DNA from: Megaustenia siamemsis
Taxonomy: Eukaryota; Mollusca; Gastropoda; Stylommatophora; Ariophantidae
Direction: 5' to 3'
NCBI GenBank assembly: GCA_032433765.1
Contig: JAVIAB010000041.1
Location: forward strand, 75,600,232 to 75,664,231
Length of the DNA: 64,000 nt
A program made the position numbers and the translations under genes. The notes beneath the pieces were generated by a model. That model was not told where the DNA came from. It searched no databases and saw only the letters and a program-made list of their open reading frames with translations. Positions 54,240-64,000 of the stretch are shown piece by piece (the stretch's first letter is position 1; every line of letters begins with the position of its first letter).

Positions 54240-54580
54240 TTACAATAAAGAGAAGAAGGTAATCATATGTTGGCCATGTGGTGAGAAGAGACAAACAAGA
54301 AATTCTCAAAGCAAGCCCTCAAATGGGAACCTGAGGGTAAAAGAATAAGAGGCTGATCTAGGGAAGTACTAAAATGAACACTGAGGCAAGATACAACAAC
54401 AGCAGACATAGGCTTCTTTTGCTGAGATTAATTGACTCGCCTAGAACAGAGACATGTAGTGAGATACAATGTGGGTCTTGTGTAAGGCGTGACATTTGAT
54501 AACAACAATCACAGGACATGGTCTTGAATTTCTGCCCTATGTGAGGTCTTTGGCTTGAAAGGACAATAGATAGAAAGTCA
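54240..54580 (+). mobile_element. Diverged LINE A-like C-terminus with family K tail
   Basis: TCATATGTTGGCCATGTGGT and AGCAAGCCCTCAAATGGGAA correspond to SYVGHVVRRD and QALKWE. It ends TTTCTGCCCTATGTGAGGTC, TTTGGCTTGAAAGGACAATA GATAG. This shows the K-type tail attached to a coding LINE end. Confidence 0.62.
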
Positions 54581-54753
54581 CATTTACAGTTTTCACTGAA
54601 AAAAGGAAGAGATTATTTTCCAGCATTGCTGTAACATACACAAGTGTTGAGACTTTCATCAGCGTAGTAAAAGTGCTCTGAATTGGTGTTACTGCGATTG
54701 TGGGTTCAAATACAACTTGATAATCTCCACTTGACTCAGCTACACAAAAAAAT

Positions 54754-54772
54754 GGGGGGGGGGGGGGGGGGG
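54754..54772 (+). repeat. Run of 19 G
   Basis: An uninterrupted G19 run followed by TGAAGGAGGGGAG. It could form a G-quadruplex. It may also be length-uncertain in the assembly. Confidence 0.85.
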
Positions 54773-54789
54773 TGAAGGAGGGGAGAATG

Positions 54790-55085
54790 TTACTTACTGA
54801 CATAATAGTGGCTCTTAGAGTTTGGAAAATGTCATGACTGTGAGAAATAGCTCTTTCCCTGTCACCTCCAAATTCACCTCCTAGTATTGTAACAATTTAT
54901 ATTTTACTTGTCTAAAAGGTAAGGTAAAGGTGTCTCATAGTAGTATTTTAGGGGTATAGAGCGTAGAACCTACACTATACATAGACACATCTTTTGAGGG
55001 AGTGATGCACAGTGCTTTCTCTACAAATGTCTGACCTTTGAAAGTGTCATCTATTAAGATAATATAAAATGCACTTGTGTTGCAG
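54790..55085. other. End of intron 7, no gene
   Basis: Nothing recognised. Acceptor CACTTGTGTTGCAG before exon 8 closely resembles the exon 2 acceptor CTTGTGTTGCAG, as expected of duplicated modules. Confidence 0.5.
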
Positions 55086-55170
55086 GTCAGTGTGAAGCAG
55101 AGACCTACTTATTGGCCAATAAAACCGCAAAATACATTGCTTCACCTGGTTATCCCTATGAACCTCTAGT
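55086..55170 (+). CDS. CUB gene exon 8: N-terminal third of CUB domain 3
   Basis: An 85-bp exon (one codon longer than exons 2 and 5) with the same phases. It encodes QCEAETYLLANKTAKY then IASPGYPYEPLV, with the opening Cys and the SPGYP motif. An NKT sequon is present. It ends CTAGT|GTAAGG, so the junction codon is GTT (Val) rather than AGT (Ser) as in the other modules. Confidence 0.9.
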
Positions 55171-55459
55171 GTAAGGGTAACAAATGATCACATTTACTGC
55201 ATTAAACACATCATTTTCATCCCATAACCCCAGGATCATTGGTCACTCCTGAAAACTTTGTCAACCTTCTTCATTTCTTTATTTATCTTTATCTCAAGTC
55301 ATTCTTTGGGACAAAGTCAAGGCCTGTCCATTTTTTTATTTTGTATCTTTCCTTCTCTTCTTTTTTATTTGCATTAAACACACCAAATATTAATATTTAA
55401 CCTGATCCACAGTATCTGAATTCAGTTATCTGAGTTGCCGCTAGATGGCATTGACACAC

Positions 55460-56840
55460 ATATGGCCAATGGATTCCAGGACACTCCAACACACCAGGAA
55501 ATGATAAGGAAGATACATGGCTAAGAGAGGATCCAGACAGACACAATTTAACACAGACAATCTCATTAAACACAGCAAAACAAATAATAAATTCCAACAG
55601 TAGAGAAGGTTGGCTGAATGGATGGTCCATGGGAAAAACAGGGAGAGATCTTTTTAAATATATGTCAAGGCCAAACCACCATTTAGCAACCTAAATAGAA
55701 GAAACGAAACCATCATCTTCAGACTGAGAACCATTCGTGTACCATTGTTCAACCACATCAATGGAATACAACAAAACCATCATCTTCAGACTGAGAACCA
55801 TTCGTGTACCATTGTTCAACCACATCAATGGAATACAACAAAACCATCATCTTCAGACTGAGAACCATTCGTGTACCATTGTTCAACTACATCAATGGAA
55901 TACAACAAAACCATCATCTTCAGACTGAGAACCATTCGTGTACCATTGTTCAACTACATCAATGGAATACAACAAAACCATCATCTTCAGACTGAGAACC
56001 ATTCGTGTACCATTGTTCAACCACATCAATGGAATACAACAAAACCATCATCTTCAGACTGAGAACCATTCGTGTACCATTGTTCAACCACATCAATGGA
56101 ATACAACAAAACCATCATCTTCAGACTGAGAACCATTCGTGTACCATTGTTCAACCACATCAATGGAATACAACAAAACCATCATCTTCAGACTGAGAAC
56201 CATTCGTGTACCATTGTTCAACTACATCAATGGAATACAACAAAACCATCATCTTCAGACTGAGAACCATTCGTGTATCATTGTTCAACTACATCAATGG
56301 AATACAACAAAACCATCATCTTCAGACTGAGAACCATTCGTGTACCATTGTTCAACTACATCAATGGAATACAACAAAACCATCATCTTCAGACTGAGAA
56401 CCATTCGTGTACCATTGTTCAACTACATCAATGGAATACAACAAAACCATCATCTTCAGACTGAGAACCATTCGTGTACCATTGTTCAACTACATCAATG
56501 GAATACAACAAAACCATCATCTTCAGACTGAGAACCATTCGTGTACCATTGTTCAACCACATCAATGGAATACAACGAAACCAAACTCCAGCATCTCCAC
56601 TCTGTGAACACCCATATGAAACAGTAGAACATCATCTTTTTGACTCTCCAAATCTCACTGACATCAGAGCAGCCCTACTTCTCCAAAGACTTGATAAATG
56701 GAACACCTTGTACAGAACTACAAGGAAAATCAGAAATACCTGCAGATATCACTACACATGGCATTGGGCCGAAGAGCATCAGGTCTCAGGCTTCTGGATC
56801 TATAACAAAAACAACACACACCTGTGGTATGCATATGTAC
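55460..56840 (+). pseudogene. LINE family J: end of RNase H and C-terminal zinc knuckle, expanded by a minisatellite
   Basis: From 55465 the sequence reads QWIPGHSNTPGNDKEDTW (end of RNase H with His, Asn and Asp), TAKQIINSNSREGWLNGW and GKTGRDLFKYMSRPN, then shifts frame to RRNETIIFRLRTIRVPLFNH. Here a 67-bp part has been tandemly amplified. After the array the original frame resumes: HINGIQRNQTPASPLCEHPY, TVEHHLFDSPNLTDIRAALL, i.e. the usual knuckle with its last Cys changed to Ser. One ancestral LINE C-terminus is thus split by its own amplified segment. 5'-truncated and inactive. Confidence 0.85.
55706..56580. repeat. 67-bp minisatellite born from a LINE frame, about 13 units
   Basis: The unit is ACCATCATCTTCAGACTGAG AACCATTCGTGTACCATTGT TCAACCACATCAATGGAATA CAACAAA. 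It encodes FRLRTIRVPLFNHINGIQQ in the frame of the surrounding LINE. 67 is not a multiple of 3, so each unit shifts frame and the many 63-codon frames are artefacts. Units differ mainly by CCAC/CTAC. Confidence 0.95.
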
Positions 56841-57005
56841 TGTGAAACAGTTTAACAAGATGGTGGCTTCCTTGCAACAGTGCACCAAGGAAGATCAGCT
56901 AAATGTTGTGACATATTTGTTTGGCAAAGATATGAAATGTGTACATAGCAAAGGTATGAAATGTGTGCAGATTCATCACCGGACAAGAATGCAATACGGT
57001 GAAAG

Positions 57006-57592
57006 ATGAATGAGTTGTACACAAATGTATGAATGAGTTGTACACAAATGTATGAATGAGTTGTACACAAATGTATGAATGAGTTGTACACAAATGTATG
57101 AATGAGTTGTACACAAATGTATGAATGAGTTGTACACAAATGTATGAATGAGTTGTACACAAATGTATGAATGAGTTGTACACAAATGTATGAATGAGTT
57201 GTACACAAATGTATGAATGAGTTGTACACAAATGTATGAATGAGTTGTACACAAATGTATGAATGAGTTGTACACAAATGTATGAATGAGTTGTACACAA
57301 ATGTATGAATGAGTTGTACACAAATGTATGAATGAGTTGTACACAAATGTATGAATGAGTTGTACACAAATGTATGAATGAGTTGTACACAAATGTATGA
57401 ATGAGTTGTACACAAATGTATGAATGAGTTGTACACAAATGTATGAATGAGTTGTACACAAATGTATGAATGAGTTGTACACAAATGTATGAATGAGTTG
57501 TACACAAATGTATGAATGAGTTGTACACAAATGTATGAATGAGTTGTACACAAATGTATGAATGAGTTGTACACAAATGTATGAATGAGTTG
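57006..57592. repeat. 23-bp minisatellite, about 25 units, essentially identical
   Basis: The unit ATGAATGAGTTGTACACAAA TGT repeats with no visible variants. All three minus-strand frames are open, giving overlapping frames of 222-249 codons that repeat a 23-residue pattern. This follows from unit length and composition, not coding. Uniformity indicates very recent expansion. Confidence 0.95.
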
Positions 57593-57820
57593 AGAAGTTC
57601 AAGAACAGCATCTCTAGTGTGAAGGATAATGATTCTTCTGACAAGCAATCATGGAGGATAACCTTGCAACTGTGAATGTGACATGGGAGAACTAATACTA
57701 CACAGTCATTGAGGTGCCATTATATTTGGACATTAGTGTTGTATCAGTCAATGGCATCACTCATGACAAGCTCTTGTTCTGGAAAGTGTGTATGATGTGT
57801 ACCCTTGTAGTGATGTATAA

Positions 57821-59030
57821 GTGGCCGTGCATCCATCCAAATGTATTCTTTTCCCACTGTATGTCTACACACTTGTCCCATGTTGGTATGAGTGGCTGTG
57901 CACCCATCGAAAAGAATTCTTTTCCCACTGTATGTCTACACGGTTGTCCAGTGTTGGCATGAGTGGCCGTGCACCTGTCCAAAAGAATTTGTTTTTCACT
58001 ATATGTCTACGTCTTTTTCCAGTGTAGGCATGAGTGACTGTGCACCCATCCAAAGGAATTGTTTTCCCACTGTATGTCTACATGCTTGTCCAGTGTTGGT
58101 ATGAGTGGCCGTGCACCTATTCAAAAGAATTTTTTCCCCGCTGTTTGTCTATACACTTGTCTAGTTTTGGTATGAGTGGCAGTGCACCCACCCAAAAGAA
58201 TTCTTTTCCCGCTGTATGTCTATACACTTGTCTAGTGTTGGAATGAGTGGCCATGCATCCATCCAAATGTATTCTTTTCCCGCTGTATGTCTATACACTT
58301 GTCTAGTGTTGGAATGAGTGGCCATGCATCCATCCAAATGTATTCTTTTCCCGCTGTATGTCTATACACTTGTCTAGTGTTGGAATGAGTGGCCATGCAT
58401 CCATCCAAATGTATTCTTTTCCCGCTGTATGTCTATACACTTGTCTAGTGTTGGAATGAGTGGCCATGCATCCATCCAAATGTATTCTTTTCCTGCTGTA
58501 TGTCTATACACTTGTCTAGTGTTGGAATGAGTGGCCGTGCATCCACCCAAATGTATTCTTTTCCTGCTGTATGTCTATACACTTGTCTAGTGTTGACATG
58601 AGTGGCCGTGCATCCATCCAAATGTATTCTTTTCCTGCTGTATGTCTATACACTTGTCTAGTGTTGGAATGAGTGGCCATGCATCCATCCAAATGTATTC
58701 TTTTCCCGCTGTATGTCTATACACTTGTCTAGTGTTGGAATGAGTGGCCATGCATCCATCCAAATGTATTCTTTTCCTGCTGTATGTCTATACACTTGTC
58801 TAGTGTTGGAATGAGTGGCCGTGCATCCACCCAAATGTATTCTTTTCCCGCTGTATGTCTATACACTTGTCTAGTGTTGGAATGAGTGGCCGTGCATCCA
58901 CCCAAATGTATTCTTTTCCCGCTGTATGTCTATACACTTGTCTAGTGTTGGAATGAGTGGCCGTGCATCCATCCAAATGTATTCTTTTCCTGCTGTATGT
59001 CTACATGCTTGTCCAATGTTGGCATGAGTG
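57821..59030. repeat. 71-bp minisatellite, about 17 units
   Basis: Units start GTGGCCGTGCATCCATCCAA ATGTATTCTTTTCC. The first six units (to about 58245) are clearly diverged from each other, while the later ones differ by one or two bases. An old array with recent local homogenisation or expansion of its right part. Confidence 0.93.
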
Positions 59031-60152
59031 CATTCAACTAGATTGTGTTTCTGTTGAGCAGTGATAATTAATTATTTCTGTGTTTGCAATAACTACTATG
59101 TAAAGAAGAAATTCTGGTTTTTATTGAATGCACCTTGCATTTTTAAAATTGATGTTTCTTAGGGAGTGCAGAGGATACAGACAATCTTTCAATAGTTTTA
59201 ATAATTTTTTTTTCTTTAGGATGTTTGTATTAAGTCAAGATCCACTAGGGCTTCAGAAGTTTGTTTTCTCCTCTAAGAAACATAGTATTGCATATGAAAC
59301 TATTTATACAAATAACTATCTTTAAAAAATAAGTTATCTTAATGGCTAATTTTTCAATGACCAATGGCATATTTTATGGGCAATTTGTTTGATATCACAC
59401 CAGGTTGCCCTACTTCCCCAGAGATAATTTCTGGTACCCATTTTCAGAGGCAGGGTGAACCTCTGAAGCCATGACACTCTAAAAAAGTAATTACCATATT
59501 TTAAAATTGAACCCAGAACCTTTTGTTATGGTGTGAGTACCTTAAGCACTCGCTATCGAGGCAAGTTAATTTGCAATATAACTTCTTCTCTTGGGGATTT
59601 TATGTTATTTTCTTTTTAATTTGTTATCTCACTTTATGGTCTCTAAGTGTTTCAATGAATTTGTCTAACCAGGCATGTTCCTTTACACAGTTACCAAACA
59701 TATTTTACTGCTCTCACTGCTTGTAGACAAGAGATTTTTAAAATGTATTTTATTATTATTTTTTTAATTTCTAAAATTCTGTGCACTCAATTCACTCTTA
59801 ACTCATTGTTTAGTGGTTATATTTTTTGTATCTGTTAAAAAAAAATCACTTTTGTTTATATGACTTTCAATTTGTTCTTGTTATGTTGTTTTGTGTTTCT
59901 GCTTTGTTGTCTTTGAAATACAGATTGTTCTGATTTATCTATGTATTCTAGTTATAGCTAATTATGATTACTATGTTTTCCGACTCTGGTTACTTTTACA
60001 TTGTGCAGGGAGTGTCTTAATTTATCACTAATCATTACATGGCTTGATTTTGTTATGTCCTGTTGATGTTTCTCATGTTAGTTTGTGAATGTTGTTATGA
60101 GGAAATAATGCATATCTAATAACAGACATTTGTGTTACATATTTATTTACAG
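59031..60152. other. End of intron 8
   Basis: Contains a diverged SINE (59345-59560) and otherwise AT-rich sequence without gene signal. Acceptor TATTTATTTACAG lies before exon 9. Confidence 0.45.
59345..59560 (-). mobile_element. SINE family 1-related, old copy
   Basis: CTTCCCCAGAGATAATTTCT, GGTACCCATTTTCAGAGGCA GGGTGAACC correspond to the reversed SINE-1 middle. TTGAACCCAGAACC and CACTCGCTATCGAGGC sit where the B and A boxes would be. Heavily diverged. Confidence 0.6.
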
Positions 60153-60280
60153 TTATTTGAATTGTGTATGGTACATCGAATCTTTAGCATCATCAAAGGT
60201 GGTTGTGTTGAAAGTGTTGGATTTCTTCTTGGATCCCATTCCATTATCATGCATTGATGACTCTTTGACCATTTATGATG
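60153..60280 (+). CDS. CUB gene exon 9: middle third of CUB domain 3
   Basis: A 128-bp exon with the same phases as exons 3 and 6. It encodes YLNCVWYIESLASSK, VVVLKVLDFFLDPIP and LSCIDDSLTIYDG. Second and third Cys are both present. The usual calcium-site Glu of the LEE/LE segment is Asp here. Donor GATG|GTACAG. The closing third (with the fourth Cys) is not found downstream within the window. By comparison with introns 3 and 6 (3.3 and 4.2 kb) it should lie near or beyond the window end. Confidence 0.9.
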
Positions 60281-61600
60281 GTACAGTAATTTAATGGTGT
60301 TATATTTATATTGATTATGTACTTAGTGAGAATAAGTTGTAGCACCTGATTAGTAGACAGATGTACCTGACAAACATTGAATATGTATATAATAATTATA
60401 ATTGTATAAACCATCATAGATCCCAGTAATACTTCCAGTCAATATGGTGGATAGGAGGCAGGAGCCATTGAGGCTGTGTCTGAAAAGTGTTCCTTGTTGC
60501 AGTTTCCCCATATACCAAGTCAGGCTTGCTGCCGGAGCTACTGAGTTTAATGCTCTGTGCACCACGTGAATTGTGTTTTTAATCAGGATCGTATTTTGAT
60601 ATTCTTATTGCTTATGATGAATGATGTTATCGTATGACGAAGAACAGTTCAGCTACACTCACTTTTGGTGCCACTTGGCCTTATGTCTTTAGGCATGTGC
60701 TGTGGCTGCAATGATGGGGACTGCAGCTGCCTTTCTTTGTTTGGATCCTTCAATGAGATGAGTTTTATTTCTGATGATTCCACTGGCACCGGCGGTTGAG
60801 CAATAATGGATTTTAATTTGTTTGCAGTGATACCAGGGCCTTTGACTAACCATAACCATAACCATAATAATGTCAGTGTCTAACAGTTGCAAATAAGCAG
60901 CACTTACAAAGAGATAATAAAAGAATACGACTAATCAAAGTTAACTAGAGATGTACATAGTGGTAGCAGGCAAATGGTGGTGCAGGATGTGGTCAGCAGA
61001 GATTCAGAAACTACAACTGCCATGATGTAGACCCAAGACAAAAGAAAGGTAGACCAAGGACAATCTTGTTGAAGTCACTGGAAGCAGAGGTGTATACTGA
61101 ATAAATATAAGACATAGAGTGTTTTGCAAAGTACTTTGATGACCTGTAAATGCAGAGAGGTTTGGTTGTCCCACTACATAAAGAGTTAGTAGCCATGGAC
61201 TGCTCTATCCATCTGTTATTTGGGAAAGAAGAAAAAACATCAGGCTAATTAAATAGTTGTATATACAACATAGAAGTAGTTCTCATTCATGTTGAAATTC
61301 TGGATTCTTTAATGAATGCTGCTGTTTCAGAGTTTTGGTTCTTCCATACAGTTTCTCATCACAGATGATAGTTGCATGTCCATTCATCTTTTCAAGGTTG
61401 ATTTCTTACAGGACATGTTTAATGTCATAGAAGCTTTGATGCAGTGTTACAGGCTGATGGTAACTAGTCATATTTTGAATTTGAAGTCGAAGTAGTGTCT
61501 CATTCTATTGTGGCCAGTTAAAAGGGAAGTTAATAAATAAGTCAGAACATGATCCAATTCAACAGGAAAACTTATTCTGTGGTTTCTAAAGGTGTCTTTA
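60281..61600. other. Intron 9 sequence, no gene
   Basis: No recognised repeat or exon. A GC-richer stretch at 60440-60560 has no motif. CCATAAC repeats (4 copies) lie at about 60849-60873. Confidence 0.4.
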
Positions 61601-61968
61601 TGTGGTAGCAACATCCAACTTTATGTGATTAGGTGGTAGCAACATCCAACATTATGTCATTAGGTGGTTGCAACATCCAACTTTGTATCACTAGTTGGTA
61701 GCAACATCCAACTTTATGTGATTAGGTGGTAGCAACATCCAACATTATGTCATTAGGTGGTTGCAACATCCAACTTTGTATCACTAGTTGGTAGCAACAT
61801 CCAACTTTATGTGATTAGGTGGTAGCAACATCCAACATTATGTCATTAGGTGGTTGCAACATCCAACTTTGTATCACTAGTTGGTAGCAACATCCAACTT
61901 TATGTGATTAGGTGGTAGCAACATCCAACATTATGTCATTAGGTGGTAGCAACATCCAACTTTATGAT
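61601..61968. repeat. 31-bp minisatellite with 93-bp higher-order structure
   Basis: About 12 units of 31 bp (TGGTAGCAACATCCAACTTT ATGTGATTAGG). Three unit types recur in fixed order: CTTTATGTGATTA, CATTATGTCATTA, CTTTGTATCACTA, giving a 93-bp trimer repeated about three and a half times. Confidence 0.92.
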
Positions 61969-62656
61969 TTTGTTAGCTAGGGAGTGCTGGACATTGCATG
62001 CACAAAACACTAAAAAAATGACTATTGAAGTGAGGGGACGTAAACCCAAGAACACTGTTGTGCATTTTTTTTTTGGTAAGATGACTTTCTGCAAAGAACA
62101 TTCATAAGGGAATTCTTCCCAATTATGCTCACAATTGTTTGCTCCTTAAAGCAGTGCATTGTGGGGTAGAAAAAAACTGTCTCAAGGACACACTAAAATA
62201 GTTGATGAAGTTCAACATGGATGTCCTGTTCAGATTGCAACAGAAGTGCATGTGCTGTCAGGAACAGGAGATGATTAGAGGTGATAGGCAAGTAATGATA
62301 GACAGTGTAGACAGAATTAGTCTGGTCACAAGGTTTACATTTTCACTTGTTTGGTCCACAGGAAACCCACCTTGGTGGGAGATGTTTCACAAATGATGAA
62401 AAGGTTGAATGTGAAGTTCTGGCTTAGAATTAGCAGACAATAGAATTGTATACCTCAGGAATTGGATCAGTGATAAAATGTTGGAATAAGTGCACCGATC
62501 TTGGTGCAAATTATTTTGAGAAATAGAGCCAGTTTTTTACAGCCAATTGTGACTTATTTATTGACATTTCCTGTTATGATAATCTGATCTCTTATGGACA
62601 ATTGCCTTTTGAGATATTATTAAGATCAGTTATTGTGTGTTAGAATTACTTAATAC
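61969..62656. other. Intron 9 sequence, no gene
   Basis: A 64-codon frame at 62202-62396 has no motif. Nothing else recognised. Confidence 0.4.
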
Positions 62657-62904
62657 AGACAGGAAACAGCCTGAGAGATAAGATCAGAAATTAAGAGTTA
62701 TAAAAAAAAACTAGGAGCGGAACCAACTATTTAATAAATACATAAAGCGGCAATAGATCAAGTGGTTTGGGCAAGTGACAAAACATAAAGAACTTATTCT
62801 AAAACAAGGAGTTATCAATAAACAATAAGAGAAAACCTGACCAAGAGGCCAACCAAGAAAGAGGTGGATAAATGGAATACTAGAAAAACTTAGAGTTATA
62901 ACAG
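62657..62904 (+). mobile_element. LINE family G, fragment
   Basis: AGGAAACAGCCTGAGAGATA AGATCAGAAATTAAGAG matches 16340-16370, followed by traces of KWFGQVTKH and RPTRKRWINGIL. Frames are broken. It ends exactly where the next LINE family starts. Confidence 0.65.
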
Positions 62905-63567
62905 CAGGAGTGGCCAACATGCGATGTCTCCGCAAAATAATGCACATCAAATGGCAGGACAAAATAACCAACTTAACTGTCCTGCAACGTGCTAAGACCC
63001 TAACAATCATGTCGATGCTCAGAAGTCGAAGGCTAGGATGGCTGGGGCATGTCCAACGGATGAAAGAAAAACGCATTCCTAGGCAAATACTATATGGCGA
63101 GCTAAAACACGGAAAACGACAAATCGGCAGACCTAAACTACGATATAGAGATATCTGCAAATCATCTCTGAAAGACTTCTCCATCTGTGAAAACGACTGG
63201 CAACATCTGGCAAGTGATCGCACATCATGGAGAGCACGTATAAGGAACGGTATAACAACATTTGAGACTGTTCTAAGACAGGACTTAGAAGAGAAGAGAC
63301 TCATGAAAAAGGATGGTAAACCCTGTGGACCAGCGAGCCTGACCTGTTCATTATGTGACCGCGTGTGTTTGTCAAACATTGGTAGAATTAGCCACGAGAG
63401 AAGCTGTTCGGCAAAAATAATACCTCAAAAAAATACGCAATATCCTCCACTAGACCGTCTGACAAGACGAAAAGGGCCATATATAGTGGCCAACAGAAGA
63501 GCAAGAAACTGTGAATCCTTCAATACCGAAAGGCAAATGAGAAAGGAAAAAAAGAGAAGAAAGTAGT
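62905..63567 (+). mobile_element. LINE family E-like, intact C-terminal frame with C2H2 finger
   Basis: A 218-codon frame (62910-63566) reads MRCLRKIMHIKWQDKITNL, SRRLGWLGHVQRMKEKRIPR, KRQIGRPKLRYRDICKSSL, then a C-terminal finger CSLCDRVCLSNIGRISHERS with C-x2-C-x~10-H spacing, and a Lys/Arg-rich end. Such LINE C-termini with a terminal finger are common in molluscs and other invertebrates. The frame is clean to its stop, so this copy is young compared with 52085-53235. It is 5'-truncated and fused to a family G piece. Confidence 0.8.
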
Positions 63568-64000
63568 GGGTTTCTGTGCTTCACAATTTTTGAGATTCAC
63601 ACAAAGTGACTTCCTTTCAGCCTACCCATAATTTAGTCGTTTATTTTTTTTTTTGTGAGCTGGCTCAGGAGCTTCAAGCATTTCTCACTTTGTACTTTAT
63701 TTGTTGTCATCTGCCATTGGCTGGAAAACCTGACAGTTTCTAATTTCTGTAGTTGTGGATTTCATAGGTTCATGAATAATGTGTGCAACCTTGGTCTATG
63801 ATCTGAGAAATTTGTCAAACTGTGATCTAAATATGTTGGCCCATGTTGCAACATTATGTTTATAGAATAGTTTTTCTTGTATCAAATGGCAGGCCTTGGC
63901 TTCTCAGAATTCCAAAAAATGACTGAGGATAGAGATCTATGGAGAAGGTTGATGAAGTTTGTCATTATGTCTGCCACCCCCCCTCCCACCAGTGACCACC
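63568..64000. other. Window end, no exon recognised
   Basis: I looked for the closing CUB third (a VVFHSD-like strand with a preceding SLCG) and did not find it. The sequence is AT-rich with no recognised repeat. Confidence 0.45.

Larger units (their letters stand above)
26764..60280 (+). other. Gene for a secreted multi-CUB-domain protein (5' part, nine exons)
   Basis: Nine exons join in frame (intron phases 1,2,1,1,2,1,1,2) to give 353 codons plus one base: a signal peptide followed by two complete CUB domains and two thirds of a third. CUB domains are about 110-residue beta-sandwich modules of extracellular and secreted proteins that bind proteins or carbohydrates, often through a calcium site. 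Each domain is split over three exons at the same positions, so the gene grew by duplicating a three-exon unit. The mid-domain exons share VLKVLDF-like text, which shows the modules are close paralogues. No protease, LDL-receptor or transmembrane segment is seen before the window ends. Exon 10 is expected beyond 64000 or was not found. I cannot name the gene. Confidence 0.9.

Noticed and set aside
55737..56464. A ladder of identical 63-codon plus-strand frames
   Set aside because: Each starts at the ATG-like position of a 67-bp tandem unit. They are copies of one repeat, in shifted frames.
56852..57648. Three overlapping minus-strand frames of 222-249 codons
   Set aside because: They are the three readings of a 23-bp tandem repeat that lacks stops on that strand. 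Same repeat peptide in shifted order, no domain, no start or splice context.
55706..59030. CRISPR-like arrays
   Set aside because: The units follow one another without unique spacers, and the context is an animal genome. These are minisatellites.
62711..63379. 222-codon minus-strand frame
   Set aside because: Antisense shadow of the LINE C-terminal frame at 62910-63566, which carries the real motifs.
63568..64000. Closing exon of CUB domain 3
   Set aside because: Searched for VVFHSD-like and SLCG-like coding after a splice acceptor between 60281 and 64000. None found.

Overview
This is intron-rich, repeat-dense animal DNA from an invertebrate. No bacterial gene organisation is present: there are no operons, no ribosome binding sites and almost no long clean reading frames. 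The evidence is spliced CUB-domain exons with GT..AG boundaries, tRNA-derived SINEs, several non-LTR retrotransposon (LINE) families, hAT and piggyBac DNA transposons, and nine tandem minisatellites. The mixture resembles a mollusc or other lophotrochozoan genome, but that assignment is an inference from repeat style and cannot be proved here.

One host gene is supported. From 26764 to at least 60280 on the + strand lies the 5' part of a gene for a secreted protein made of tandem CUB domains. Exon 1 carries the start codon, with an in-frame stop upstream, and a signal peptide. Eight further exons follow in the repeating order N-terminal CUB third, middle third, C-terminal third, with lengths 82/128/162, 82/128/174 and 85/128/(beyond the window). 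Intron phases join perfectly across all eight introns (1,2,1,1,2,1,1,2). The third CUB domain is cut by the window end. Introns are 2.4-5.7 kb and filled with transposons and minisatellites.

The left part (1-26.7 kb) contains no recognisable host gene. It holds an inverted repeat (421-766), a piggyBac fragment, LINE pieces, three copies of one hAT family, and 40-bp and 32-bp minisatellites. The hAT copies are a rearranged one at 2655-4028, a complete-ended one at 10862-13581 with an 8-bp target duplication, and a chimeric one at 21992-24934 on the - strand.

Within the CUB gene, introns carry a 34-bp minisatellite, five SINE-1 loci (two of them composite insertions flanked by single target duplications), two further hAT remnants with target duplications (43038-43961 and 48006-48810), and fragments of about eight LINE families. 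They also carry 69-, 67-, 23- and 71-bp minisatellites. The 67-bp array is an amplified piece of a LINE reading frame. After the last visible exon come a 31-bp minisatellite and two more LINE fragments.

The most interesting observations are the modular CUB gene with paired loss of one disulfide in its first domain, the hAT copy whose transposase core is replaced by an antisense retrotransposon RNase H segment inside intact ends, the LINE-born minisatellite, and composite SINEs that appear to have moved as units. I found no previously undescribed gene system beyond these.
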